Below, piece after piece: positions 1-11,063 of a DNA stretch of 64,000 nucleotides. The notes under the pieces are model-generated. The model saw only the letters and a program-made list of their open reading frames with translations. It searched no databases and had not been told where the DNA came from. This stretch comes from Annona cherimola (Eukaryota; Streptophyta; Magnoliopsida; Magnoliales; Annonaceae), in NCBI GenBank assembly GCA_030490835.1, contig CM059977.1, positions 9,018,765 through 9,082,764 of the forward strand. The letters are read 5' to 3'. Within the stretch, counting starts at the first letter, position 1. Each line of letters starts with the position of its first letter. A program made the translations under genes and the position numbers.

Positions 1-1040
1 ACCTACAAGGAATTGACTGAAAAAAAGGAGATCAACATTTGAAGTAGAGACATTCAATAGAAAGATACCTCGTAAATGGAGTACTATGCTTCATTGCCCC
101 TATTGGCCATGACAAGTAGGTAAAATGTTTTGTGCCCCTCTTAGTCATTTCTCTTGTTGGTTCCTTTACATAAGCCGACCTATAGGCTACAAGAGAGAGA
201 TAGTCACGACGAGTAAAATATATTTTTATAACGTGCTCTCGGAGGGATCAATACCAATAAAAGCCTCCATAGTCATATAATAGGATTCCACTAACTCACT
301 AGACCTAGTCGTCCAACCAAAATAGGAATCAAACGACCACACCCATAGGTGCTCTATAAGTCTCCAGCTAGTTGAAATTAAATAAAAAAAAATTAATTCG
401 TCAAGTATGGACCCTAGCCATCTGGGCTAGGCCTAAATCATCTGGACTGAACTAATGAGACATGAATATTATTAGAGTTATTTAATGTCATCCATGTTCT
501 AAGATTAAAATAATAAGTGATGAGAGAGAAAATGATTCCTCAAATGCCAATTGCAACAAGCTACTCACTTCAATGAGAAGCAAGCCATTAACATAAAGAA
601 ACCCAATAGTGGTGAACGAAACTTAGTGAAATTGTTCACCATTTTCAAAAAATATTAATTTTCTGTGTTAACCTTTAGTCATGTATATGATCAAGCTTAA
701 CTCTTATTGCAAATAAAATAACAAACTAAGAGACTTGATTGCGTGGAAGAGCAGATAGATCAAAAGAATAATCAGACAACAAAGAATCAACTCTTATTCA
801 TGTATCGATGATGAGTATAACTTTGTGAATGCAAAGAATATAAGTCAAATTCCTAACATTATAAGTGATGAAAAGAAGAAGAAAAAAATACACCAAAAAA
901 AGAATCTAAACAAAACAACAACCATCACTGCCTAGATAAAAATCCTTGAGTAAGACAAAGAAGGTAGAGAGGTGGTGAAGGTTAGAAGCAAGTTGAAGAG
1001 GCAAAGCTAGACTAAGCAGTTGCAACATACTTCTTCTAAA
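1..1040. other. AT-rich intergenic DNA, nothing recognised
   Basis: No open reading frame of note, no tRNA-like boxes and no terminal repeats that I could pair. The sequence has many short A- and T-runs and looks like decayed plant intergenic DNA. Confidence 0.5.
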
Positions 1041-1626
1041 TGGGGATGTCAAATGAAGGATTCGTTGATAAGGGGTTCAACTTGTATAGGTCCGTTTGGG
1101 GTTGACTCTATCCTTACCTTTATCTCGAAAACTCGTATCTTACTTTATTTTAGGTCAGGTTGATTTTAAGCATACTATACCATATTTTTTAAGGTCGAGT
1201 TGGTTCTAATTTTCGTTTTAAATCAGTTTCTTAAATAGTCTTTATATTCTATTTTGAATACTATAATTTTATCATGTGTCTTACTTAAAAACCTAAATTA
1301 ATATTATAATAGTATAATTTTTGAAATTCATTCATTAAATTTACTAATTAATTGATAGATTTAAAAAGTGTTTATATATTTAATGAGTATATTTATGAAT
1401 TTTATTATAAAGGCTATTTTATAAAATTTATATTAAATATATATTAATAATTTAAGTTGATTCTGGATGCCTAGACCTTGGAACCTATCCCACTCTAATT
1501 GAACAAAATATTTTTTTAACTTAGAACCTGCTCCATCCTATAAATATAAAAATAAAAACGTATCATAACCATTTTAAGGTATCTAACGAGTCAACCCACA
1601 AATACAATAATCAAGTCACACCCCTA
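1041..1626. mobile_element. Degenerate hAT-like non-autonomous element
   Basis: The left end reads TGGGGATGTCAA and the right end, read inward on the other strand, reads TAGGGGTGTGACTTG. These resemble the terminal repeats of the better preserved hAT elements of this window (TAGGGRTGYAACTYGGG). The flanking 8-bp sequences do not match, so the target-site duplication is lost or the boundary is slightly off. No transposase coding is visible. The interior is AT-rich with imperfect internal palindromes. Confidence 0.35.
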
Positions 1627-2460
1627 TTTATTGACATGCACTAGATTATATACAACCTTTTGCCACAGTGTCATTGGAGCTAATGCCTAAAGAAGACAAC
1701 ATGAGAAGGGCAAAGCGCATGAGCATCACTGAAAAAGCTGAGTATCACTGAGAAAGCTATCTTTTGAGATGCACGATCCGTGAATGGAATATCCTTATTT
1801 TTAGGATAACTTCAAGTTCTTTAAAATTTTAATATAATTTTTTATTTTAAAATGCAACTTTTTTATTACCAATATATATCATTAGATTCTCATCTTAGAT
1901 ACAAATTATATTTAACAATCCTGTGTTCTCTCAAATAGACCCTACATAATATTAACTTTGTTTTATCAACATGAGTCTCGTATTAAATAATTTTGACTTG
2001 TGTCATCCACATTCTGAGGGCGGAGCGTGTGGTCTGACGACCTCCCATGTGGATGGTAAAGGAAGGAAGAGCGAAAATGACGGCAATCAGCATTCGGCAC
2101 TTGGTCTCGCTCATGTATTGCCACGCATTGAAATGGTAGACTGTCTTTGAGGCCAGGTTATACTTTTTGGTATTCTAATATGGATTAGTTTTCATGTTTT
2201 CAGATGACTTTCCAAATTTTTAATGCAACTTTTTATATTTACATTATAATTGTTTCTCTATTCTCTATATTCTTTTCGTAGAATTAAAATTTAGAAAAAT
2301 CTTACTTTTTTTTGCACACTTTTTAATTTGATTTTAAATTTTAATCATTTATCTGCCCTACTTTTTTTTCATCGTATTTACATTTCTATCATTTTTCATG
2401 TATTTTTACAACATCACCTAATCTATTTTAACTTTGTTCATTTTACTTCTCATCATTATC
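1627..2460. other. Intergenic DNA, no gene seen
   Basis: AT-rich sequence. A short imperfect repeat (GCATCACTGAAAAAGCTGAG then GTATCACTGAGAAAGCT) lies near 1720-1760, and a more GC-balanced patch lies at about 2010-2160 without a long reading frame. Nothing identifiable. Confidence 0.4.
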
Positions 2461-2467
2461 TTTATTA

Positions 2468-2750
2468 TGGGTGTGTTTGGGAATAGATAAAACTTTCGAT
2501 AAAAAGTTTTGAAGGGTAAAAGTTGTCAAATGATGTAATATAATAGGAGTAATGATGAGGAGTAAATAGTATAAAATTAAAATAGATATGTTAGTTTTTT
2601 GGATAATTGTGTATAAATGATTGAAAAGTATGGTAGTTGTATATGAAAATGTGAAAAATGATTAAAAAATATAGTAGTTATGACAAGTGAAAAATTTTAG
2701 ATTGAAAAGTTTTAACTTGACAGTTTATACTTATTGCCAAAGACACCCTA
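2468..2750. mobile_element. Tourist/PIF-Harbinger-like MITE (family T1)
   Basis: Starts GGGTGTGTTTGG after a TTA and ends with the inverted motif CCAAAGACACCC. The interior carries the family signature seen in several other copies here: AAAACTTTTGATAAAAAG near the left end, AATGATGAG in the middle, and GAAAAGTTTTAACTTGACA near the right end. It is about 280 bp, non-coding and AT-rich. The right-hand TTA duplication is not intact (TAT is present). Related copies are described at 26369, 29770, 33931, 35269 and 47086. Confidence 0.6.
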
Positions 2751-2910
2751 TATTGTATCCATTTTACTTCCAATCATTATCTCTATTATATTGTATAACT
2801 TCTGAAAAAAATCACACTTTCATTTTTCCACTTTTATTTTAACCTTCACTAGGAAATTAATAATTTATATGTCGTTGAAAAAAATACTTCAAGAGTTCTG
2901 GTTCAATGCA

Positions 2911-3840
2911 TCTCATCATCATCATCATAAGCTATTTCCCACCTAGGTGAGGTCGGCTGCATGGATTCTGTTGCGCTATTCTTGGCGATTTAAGACTAAA
3001 TTTTTTATAATTTGTAATATTTTTAAATCTTGTTTAATTACTTTCATCCATTTTTTTGGTCTTCCTCTCATTCTCATACCACCTTTTACTTGGATAGACT
3101 TTGTTCTCCTAACCGGTGCTACTTCAGTCCTCCGTTTAACATGACCAAACCATCTTCATTTATTTTCTCTCATTTTATCATAAATTGGTGTCACTTTTAA
3201 GTTTTCTCGAATTATTTCATTCATAATTTTAACTTTTCTTATTTTACCACTCATCCACCTTAACATTCTCATTTTTGTTACGCTCGTTTTTTGTATATGT
3301 TGTTGTTTAGTTGTCCAACATTCTACCCCATAAAGCATAACAGGTCTAATCGTAGTCTTATAAAATTTTTCTTTTAGTTTAATTGGAACTCGACAGTCAC
3401 ATAAAATTCCTGACGCACTTCTTCATTTCTTCCAACCTGCTTACAATTTATGTATTATGTCTTTTTCAATTTATCCGTTCTCTTGAACTATTAATCCTAG
3501 GTACCGAAAGTGATTAGTTCTTATTACTTCTTGATCTAAAATCTTAATTGGTTCCTCGTCCGGATTTTCACTATTATTAAAATTGCATTTCATATATTTA
3601 ATTTTCGTGCGGCTAATTCTAAAACCATTAGATTTTAAAGCATCTACCCACCTATTCATTTTTAAATTTAGTCCTTCTTTAGTTTCATGTACTAGAACAA
3701 TGTCATCTGCAAATAACATACACCAAGGTACTTCTTCTTGGAGATGTCTAGTAATTTCAACTATTACTAAGGTAAAAAGGTAAAGACTTAAGGTTGAGGC
3801 TTGATGTAAACCTATTTTAACTGAGAAGATATTAGTATCT
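2911..3840 (-). mobile_element. RTE-clade LINE fragment (reverse transcriptase C-terminal part, broken)
   Basis: Minus-strand reading gives the end of a non-LTR reverse transcriptase. The polymerase motif FADDIVLV lies at about 3716-3693, followed by a stretch ending in HFRYLGLIVQ. A second open segment (3338-3156) begins with YGVECWTTK and contains KMRMLRWM, both typical of the region after the catalytic core in RTE-type LINEs. The frame is interrupted between the segments and upstream of FADD, and everything 5' of the palm domain is missing. On the minus strand the element ends in an ATG-rich microsatellite (2912-2928), the usual 3' tail of RTE elements. It is a dead, 5'-truncated copy. Confidence 0.8.
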
Positions 3841-4077
3841 CAACTAATGATCTTCACATTCGTAACAGCCCCCTCGTATAACTCAATAACAATGAAATTC
3901 TCTCCAGGAACAAAATGTTTATTATGCTTAGCAATCTTTAATAGTATATTTTCAAAATTCATAAAAGATGCGGCGGTAATTTTTAATAGCACCGGCTGCC
4001 AGTCTGGCATGCCAACCCTCGCTTTTTTTGGGGCTTGGGACCGGCAATAAGATAGAAACTCTTACTGGCAAGGTTTT

Positions 4078-4445
4078 CTGATGCAATGCATCTGATTGCA
4101 TTAAAACCTTAATGCAACTGGGTGCAAAATTTATTTTTATTTTTTTTAATATTTTATAATACATTTAATCTATATGTATTTAACGAGTTTTAACATTTTT
4201 AGAGATTTGTATATATTTTTATTTTTAACACATGGAGTTTTTAAATATTTAAAAATGACTAAATCGCTCTATTTTTAAAGATTAAAAATATATACATATC
4301 CAAAAATAGTACAACTTAATATATATTTATATATATACGTTAAATATACTTATCTTAATAGTCTTATAAAAACTTAAAAAAATAAAAAATAAAATTTGCA
4401 CCTGATTGTACTAAAATCTCAGTGCAAGAGTGTGCTTTGAATCAA
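4078..4445. mobile_element. Palindromic Mutator-like MITE (family M1)
   Basis: Inverted termini: the left arm reads GCAACTGGGTGCAAAATTTA and the right arm, reverse-complemented, contains CAATCAGGTGCAAATTTTA. The interior has the long imperfect palindrome shared by about ten elements in this window (TGTATTTAAC, then TTTTAACATTTTTAGA, then the mirrored half around ATTAAAAATATATACATAT). No coding. The target-site duplication could not be fixed, so the ends are approximate. Confidence 0.5.
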
Positions 4446-4673
4446 GACTCATACTTCAATATTCTTAGATAGAATATGTCATCCTTATTTTATGCCTATC
4501 ATGATGATAAATTAAAATGCGACTCATATAATCTATTTTAAATTATTTATTTAATTTTAAAAGTAAATTTCATTCAAATTAAATATGTTCGTAGCCCTAT
4601 TTTTAAAATGCGTAAAATGAATAAATTATTTGATTTATATATTAATTTTATAAAGTATGCATTACTATATTCT

Positions 4674-4794
4674 TTCTTTTTTATTGTATCACATGATCAA
4701 CAATCTCGAACCTAGAGCTTAAAACCCTAGACCTCAAGAATTCATGCTCAGATGCAATACCGTTGTACCACTAGGCTAAAGCCATAGTAACATA
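4674..4794 (-). mobile_element. tRNA-derived SINE fragment
   Basis: On the minus strand the sequence begins TGGCTTTAGCCTAGTGGTAC, an RNA polymerase III A-box-like segment. About 70 bases later comes GGTTCGAGATT, matching the B box. It is flanked by CATTACTATATTCT (4660-4673) and CATTACTAGATTCT (4795-4808), a 13/14 match that I read as the target-site duplication. At about 120 bp it is shorter than most plant SINEs. Cloverleaf pairing is not preserved, so it is not a functional tRNA gene. Confidence 0.6.
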
Positions 4795-4808
4795 CATTAC
4801 TAGATTCT

Positions 4809-5369
4809 AATTTATTTATAAATAAATGAAAATATTTTCTTAATTTACGTATGATTATACATATTTTTAATTAAGTGCAACTTATCTAAGAATTTGATTG
4901 AAATGGTTTTTTGTACTATTGTAGAAAAATATTATTAAATTCTATAATTATTTGGATTTTGATTTCATTGTCAAAGTGAGAATAAAATGAGAGTTTCACA
5001 TTGAAATCTTTTAGTGATTCATGTGTTACTGTAGCCTATCTTAAAAAATAAAAATAAAAAGAATGATAAACTAGTTCTTTGTTAAAATTTGGGGTTTAAT
5101 TAAACAGAATTTGCTGGGATTCAATAACAACTGATTAAAATTAATAGTAATTAAATATAATTAATAAAACTCAATCTCAAGTCAAATTTTATTTGAAAAT
5201 GCATTTCTGCTCTAAGATTGAAAAAATCTTTTTTAAAAAAAAAAAACCATACTTCGAAATAAATGCTTTGCATTTGCTTCGGATATCATGGATAGTAGAA
5301 GTTTCTTTCTTTATGAAAGCATTGCAGCAACTGCAAATCATACAAATTATGATTGTCTAACCTAACCCT
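4809..5369. other. AT-rich intergenic DNA
   Basis: No gene, terminal repeat or structured element recognised. It contains a short A-run near 5232 and otherwise low-complexity AT-rich sequence. Confidence 0.4.
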
Positions 5370-5378
5370 ATTATAAAT

Positions 5379-5690
5379 GAGAAATGATCTCGTTAACCGA
5401 GCTAAATAATGACTTACTTAGTTTACTTCGAAAAACTCATTAAATTTTTTTTTAAAATTTTTTCTTCATAAACTTATTTATTTAAGTGTATTGGTTGAAA
5501 ATTGCTAAAATACTTTTATGTTTAAAAATCTTTAAACAATATATACATATATCTAAAAATAGAAAAAATTTGGTTTATATGTTAAATATATCTATATTAA
5601 CAAGTTTATAGGAAAAAAAATTTAAATGAATTTTTTGAGATGAGCTAAGTAAACTATTATTTAGTCTAGGTTAATAAGCTCATTTTTTTT
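5379..5690. mobile_element. Mutator-like MITE with perfect 9-bp target duplication (family M2)
   Basis: Bounded by ATTATAAAT at 5370-5378 and again at 5691-5699, a perfect 9-bp duplication typical of Mutator-like transposition. Left terminus GAGAAATGATCTCGTTAACC; the right terminus reverse-complemented gives AATGAGCTTATTAACCTAG. Subterminal inverted motifs around TTTACTTAG occur on both arms, and the interior is the AT-rich palindrome of the M families. 312 bp, no coding capacity. Confidence 0.85.
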
Positions 5691-5940
5691 ATTATAAATC
5701 ATATTAGATTAGTTGAGTTGGAATTGAGAACATCCTTATTTACATACTAGTGGGAAGCCAATGAGACATGGAACCATATTTTGCATACTCAAAAGTCGGA
5801 GCTGACTTCTTCTTTTTTTAAATAGAAAAAGTCTAAGCTAGTCGTCTTCTTTCCTCACGCCTTCGACCTCAGTTGGAACAGGGAAAGGACAAAAATCTAG
5901 TGGATCCGACTGTGGCCGGATTTTAACAAAAGTCCCCAAA

Positions 5941-5982
5941 TATGATTATGATTATGATTACGGTTACGATTACGATTATAGG
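5941..5982. repeat. Hexanucleotide microsatellite
   Basis: Tandem GATTAT units grade into GATTAC units over about 42 bp. Simple sequence repeat, no function inferred. Confidence 0.8.
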
Positions 5983-6018
5983 ATGCCCATTATGCACCCG
6001 GGTGTATGAAGACTCAAT

Positions 6019-6591
6019 TATGGGTGTTAACAGATTGGGTTAGACGGATTAGAGCCTAATCTTAATCCTAATTCGTTTAAAATATCTCAACCATAATATG
6101 TTTATTAACCCATTTTAAAAACTTCGATCCTAATCCATTTAATAAATGGATTGATGAGTTGTTAATGAGTTGTATAACAAATGACCTAAAAACCTAGACT
6201 TTGATAGACGATGATCTCGCAAAGGGATGTGAGAGGATATTTTTGAGACATGAAATGGAAATAGGATAATAATAAAAAATAGAATTATGACAGCAGTATA
6301 AAAATAAAAAAAAATTAAGTGGTGGGAAGAAAGAGGAAGACTTAGCTAAAAAATAACCAAAAAATTTATATTTATATATAAAACTTTAATGTGTAAAATG
6401 AATTGAATGGATATAACACGTTAAATGGATTACTAAACGGGTTGATAAGTTATAAAATTTCAACTATAATTTATTTATTTAATTAAATTATTGACCAAAG
6501 TGGTTCATTTATTTAAAATTCCGACCCGAACTCCTTTAAAGACGAGTTGACGGGCGGACTGATAGTTTCACAATGCCCGTTAACACCCCTA
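6019..6591. mobile_element. hAT-like non-autonomous element (TAGGGGTGTTAAC type)
   Basis: Left terminus TATGGGTGTTAAC, right terminus reverse-complemented TAGGGGTGTTAACGGG. The preceding 8 bp (GACTCAAT) and following 8 bp (TGCTCGAT) match at 5 of 8 positions, compatible with an old duplication. It shares ends and internal phrases (AATCCTAAT, TTATTAACCCATTT) with the hAT at 43500-44573, which has a perfect duplication. The interior is AT-rich and lacks transposase. Confidence 0.6.
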
Positions 6592-6599
6592 TGCTCGAT

Positions 6600-6860
6600 C
6601 ACGGTTTCTGTTGGGTCTAGCCGCTTAATTAATTCTGACACGTGCCTGCCCCCGCCCGCCGCTTACCGTCCGTCCTTCCCACGTTTCTTTTTCTGATCGC
6701 CGCGTTTGAAGAGATGTGACGACCCGAAACCAACTGTGTGCCACGTCAGAGATCAACACCACGTCTTCAATTCCTTATCCAACGAAGCAGCAGCCGCGTT
6801 TCCGGCGCGTGCGTGATTTGCCGCGTGTTCGGGAACGCGAAGTTACGTCAGCTGAAAAGC
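6600..6860. promoter_or_regulatory. GC-rich ACGT-element island resembling an orphan plant promoter
   Basis: The GC content is clearly higher than the surroundings. Several bZIP/ABRE-type ACGT cores sit close together: ACACGTGCC near 6638, CCCACGTTTC near 6678, GCCACGTCAG near 6740, CCACGTC near 6758 and TTACGTCAGC near 6843. No gene starts within several kilobases on either strand. It may be the promoter or first exon of a lost gene. Motif recognition only. Confidence 0.25.
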
Positions 6861-7224
6861 AATTTGCAAATCTAACGCTCTAGTTCTATTTTCATATTTT
6901 AATGTAATTTAGGCTCCTTGCTTCAAGGGTTTTTTTCAAAAAGACAACAAGTAAAGTAAATTTAGTAAATAAAAATTATGAACAGTAAATTTTTTTAAAT
7001 AGAGGAATAGATTTTCGTAATTCTTAAACTTAGAGAGTTAGTTTTGCAAATTTAAAACTTCAAGGGTCAATTTTGTAAAAATAAATACAAAAAGAGACGA
7101 GGGCAGTTTGGTTAAAACAGAAAGCTATAATATTTATTTTTTCGTTGAGAGTTAAATTTGCAAAACATTTGAACTTAAATGGTTGGTTTTGCTAAAATTC
7201 AAACCTTAGAGGCAAATCACATAA

Positions 7225-7612
7225 GAGAAGTGTTTTTGTTGCTCGGGCTAAGTAACAGCTTACTTACTCCACCTAAAAAAAAATTATTTAATTTTTTTTT
7301 TTACTTTTTTCTCATATATTTGTTAATACAGATATATATAATATATAAACTAAGTTTTATCATTTTTGGATATGTGTATATGTTTTTTGGATTTTTAAAT
7401 ATAAGAGTATTTTGGCCATTTTCAACCACCGAATATGGCTAAAATATCTCTATATTTAAAAATCTTTAAAATATATATATATATTCAAAAATGGTAAAAC
7501 TTGATTTGTATATTAAATATACTGAGATAAATAAGTATATAAAGAAAAAATAAAAAAGTTTTAAAAAGGTTTTTTATGATTTACTTAGCTCAAACTAACA
7601 AGATCATTTCTC
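7225..7612. mobile_element. Mutator-like MITE (family M2)
   Basis: Left terminus GAGAAGTGTTTTTGTTGC then GGGCTAAGTAA; right terminus reverse-complemented GAGAAATGATCTTGTTAG then GAGCTAAGTAA. Flanks ATCACATAA (7216-7224) and ATTATATAA (7613-7621) agree at 7 of 9 positions, an aged 9-bp duplication. The central palindrome has TTTATCATTTTTGGATATGT on one arm and its mirror on the other. Non-coding. Confidence 0.75.
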
Positions 7613-7621
7613 ATTATATAA

Positions 7622-8190
7622 AATGTGTATTTTAAAAGTGATAAAACTTTTGGCATGTATTTTGAAAATGATAAAACTTTTGATGAAAATTTTTTTATAT
7701 AAAAATTTTTAAAATGAGAGAAAAATGTGATATGGTAAGGGTAATAATAAGGAGTAAAGAGAATAAATTTACAATAGATAAATTAAACGTATGAGTAATT
7801 ATGCTGAAATAATTGAAAAGAATAGTAGTTATACAAAAAAATAAAAAAATAAAAAAATAAAAAAAAATAACTTAGTTGTGAATAGTGAAAAATTTTAGTT
7901 TGAAAAGTATTTTACATAAATAAACAACCTCTCAGATTGAAAGTTTTTTGTGCAAAAGTTTTCGAAATGAAAGAAAATAACGCAATTTGATACGGGTAAC
8001 GATGAGCATTAAATAGAATCAAATTAAAATAGATTGGATATTTATATACATAGTTGTACAAAAATGATTAGAAAGTTAGATAATTTATATAGTATGATGA
8101 GAAAAAATATTTAAAAATAAAATAATTATGGATAATGAAAAATTTTATATTAAAAAATTTGGTTGAAGAGTTTTATAATACACACCTAAA
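7622..8190. mobile_element. Two or three overlapping degenerate T1 MITE copies
   Basis: The T1 signature recurs: GATAAAACTTTTG near 7641 and again near 7672, AATAATAAGGAG near 7743, GAAAAATTTTAGTTTGAAAAG near 7888, a further start-like GAAAGTTTTTTGTGCAAAAG near 7938, and an end-like ACACACC near 8180. The copies are adjacent or nested and too decayed to separate. No coding. Confidence 0.45.
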
Positions 8191-8199
8191 ATTGTAAAC

Positions 8200-8660
8200 T
8201 TAAAAAGATTGGATGTGCAAATACCCCACAGGTGCATGGCCCACGTGGCCGCATCCAAGGCGATTTATTATTGTTCGTTATCCCAAACCAGTAATCTGCT
8301 GTGGATTCTCTCTCTTTCTCTCTCGTGGATGGAAGAAATAAATTACTCGTAAGTCGGTCGTCCAATGAGGTTCTCTGCTGTGGATTCTCTCTCTTCCCTG
8401 CGTACAGAAGTGGAAGGAATCCACTTCTCCACCACCGACCTACAAAAGTCAAAAGCTTTAACCCGCGCGGATGAATAGACGGATGGGTCAGGACAGGTAA
8501 CGATCACAGGCGCAGCGGATGTCAACATGACGTGCGGAGGACGCTCGGTCAACTGACGGACATGGATCCGCGCATGTCGCGCACAAGCCACAAGCAGCGG
8601 GTTGACCGCTAGATCGCATGCCAACAGCAACAGCAACAACAGCCTCAAAACAGCATTCGT
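8200..8660. other. GC-richer island with a 22-bp direct repeat, no identified gene
   Basis: A tract of near-balanced composition in AT-rich surroundings. A 22-bp direct repeat beginning TCTGCTGTGGATTCTC is present at 8295-8316 and 8374-8395. A minus-strand reading frame (8343-8648) starts with a run of leucines but resembles no family I know and has no neighbouring exons. It could be a decayed gene end or transposon interior. Confidence 0.3.
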
Positions 8661-9290
8661 AATTCCATTTTCATCAGTCTAAAACTTTTCTTTTTATTGT
8701 CAGTCGAAAAAACTTTGCTGAAACATATTTATTTGGACTTGCTATGTGGGTTAAGGAGAAGAACATAAAATGTTCAAGATCAGTTAAGTCATGAAGTGTA
8801 CCCAAAATAAATTAAAGATGATAATTACAATAAAAGACAGGCCAAGGAAAACAGTACAACTAGTTGTTGTTGTTTTTTATTACGTTAGTCACATTGGATA
8901 ATCCAGCAACGGGCAAAAGTGTACTCAAATGGAGAAATAAACGAGATAAATTTCTCCACCCAATTTCGGACTTTAGACCTTCAATTAACACGCTATCCAC
9001 CATGCAAAATAGTACAATTATTATGATAGATATGTATGTAATTTTCATTAACCAAACACAACTCTGTGATGCTAATTTCATGTGTTAACCATGGACTCCT
9101 TTAACTATTAAATTGATTTTTACTACACTTAAAAAAAGAATATTCTGATAAAATTCTCACCAATTTGCGATCCTAATTATTAAATGACATATAAAGTCTA
9201 CAACCATAACGTGTATTTGCAGTTATTACTTATTACAGAAAAAATGAAATTCATGTGATAAACATTTTTAATTAGGTAAATTTGAACCTA
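8661..9290. other. Intergenic, no gene recognised
   Basis: Overlapping short frames on both strands near 8860-9090 are mirror shadows without recognisable protein content. No transposon ends could be paired here. Confidence 0.35.
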
Positions 9291-9318
9291 AATTTTTTAG
9301 CGCATGATTCTATTAGTC

Positions 9319-11063
9319 TAGAGGTGTAACTTGGGTTGGGTAGGTCCGGGTAAGGGTGGAACCTACCCTTACCCATTCTTTAAAAACTTCTACCCTACTC
9401 TATTTTAGGCCGGATCGGTCCGGAGCCGTCCAATTTTTTCAACAGCGGGTCAGTTCCGATTCGATTCCAAATCGGTTCCTAAAAAATCCACGCATTCAAA
9501 TATGTCTATCATATTAATGCCCAATCCATACACTACCATAATCTATACAATTTATCTCTATGAAATGTATTAAATAAGTGTAATCTGTTTTCATATAGTA
9601 CGCAACACAATCTCAAGTCTGTTCAATCCAATAAAAAACATGTTTCACACTTGAAAGTCAAATACAACACAACAGATATAACATAAGCACAACACAACAA
9701 ATATAACATAAGCATTATTGCAAAACACAAAATGATTGTTTCACCACTTCATAGTTTAAGGAAAGAAATCTCTATTTACCCCTTTTTACATGATTGGCGT
9801 GAGGTCCAGAATAACCAAAAATATGTTTGGGTTACTAAATAACTTATCCATCAGATCAAGATTAGGCTAACACGGCACCAGTGAGCCAAAATTTGTTACT
9901 ATACAAATATTACAAATATGAGCAGCGCTGAATCTGTTGCCACTAAGCCATTGATCCACTCTATTGGAGAGAAAGCAATAACAGAAAGAAACTCAACTGG
10001 CAGGTTCAAAGCGGCAGATACAATCATAGATGTTTCCTTTAATCAGCTTTTTAGCCAACCTCTGATTCTTCACCATGGCAAGCTGAAAAACATTTTTAGT
10101 GTCAGAAAAACTACTATGAGAGTATCTCTGTCTTCACATGCTTTTATACACAAATAAGCGCATGCATGCAGCCACCTAAAAGTAACAAATTCTTAGTCTC
10201 ACCTTCAGAGCATCGCATTTAAAGCGTGCATTGAAGTTGGTATGTAGAGCACAACCCATGCCTTCCAAGATGATCTGTAGTGCAAAAGGATAACCGAGAG
10301 AGGAAAGGTGCCACCAACAAAAGATGGAACATCCAAGCACATACTGTCATAAATTATACCAATGGCCAAACCTAGATCCTCTCTATCTATTTCAACATCC
10401 AAATCCCTCAATATGGAGTCAAAAAGTCTTGAATCACAACAACATGAAGACGAATAGACAAAAAATAACAAGAAACGGAGAAGGCAAAACATCTCACCTC
10501 ATGTCAAGATTAGAGAAAACAGAAAGTAGGAGGCGAAGATAGGGGAAGATAATCACCTGCTTATGATGACGCTTAAAACGATCGCTCGAAAGGGTGTAGT
10601 GAGAGCGAAGGAAGAGGGCGATTGGTGGAAAAGAACAAGTTGCAGAGCTCAACTCCGTCGATCTCTGCGGTGGAGATGAAGGAGTGATTGTGGGGAAGGA
10701 TTCCGAAATTGTGTCGATCTCTGTGGTGGAGACGCATCAAAGCTGATGGCGTCGGAGGCGATGGCGTCAGCGAAATCGTCAAACTGGATTCCCGATTTTG
10801 GTTTAGGGCAGCGCCGTGGAGCAATAGAGGAGTTGGAGGCTTGGAGTTTAGGGCAGCACCGTCGCTCTCACTACACCCTTTCGACGATTCCGAAATTTTG
10901 GATACTATTATATATATACAATTCGGGTCGACTCCGAGTACCCGAAACCTGGAACCGATCCTACCCGAATTAATATGGGTATTTTTTACCCGGAACCGAA
11001 TCGACCCTATTTAGAGTACCCATCGGGTCGACTCGTGGGTACCCGACTCAAGTTGCAACCCTA
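9319..11063. mobile_element. hAT non-autonomous element with perfect 8-bp target duplication
   Basis: TATTAGTC flanks it at 9311-9318 and 11064-11071. Termini: left TAGAGGTGTAACTTGGGT, right reverse-complemented TAGGGTTGCAACTTGAGT, about 24 bp of imperfect inverted repeat. Subterminal GGGTA/TACCC motifs are frequent at both ends. It is 1745 bp with no transposase. It carries gene-like material (9993-10274, minus) and a GC-richer segment at 10560-10890 with an internal inverted repeat (GAAAGGGTGTAGTGAGAGCG at 10585-10604, inverted near 10864-10884). Confidence 0.9.
9993..10274 (-). pseudogene. Captured two-exon gene fragment inside a hAT element
   Basis: On the minus strand a pyrimidine-rich tract ending in CACTACAG precedes an open 72-nt segment (10274-10203) encoding ILEGMGCALHTNFNARFKCD and ending in AAG before GTGAGA. 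After a 120-bp AT-rich intron ending TTTTTCAG, a second segment (10082-9993) continues in phase, encoding AMVKNQRLAKKLIKGNIYDC and ending in a TGA stop. Two in-phase segments joined by canonical splice sites are unlikely by chance and look like the 3' end of a cellular gene taken up by the transposon. I cannot name the gene. A competing minus-strand frame (10492-10205) is longer but shows no splice logic. Confidence 0.45.

Noticed and set aside
10205..10492. 95-codon minus-strand frame inside the 9319-11063 hAT
   Set aside because: The frame has no splice logic or known domain. The alternative phase with two GT-AG-joined segments is more convincing.
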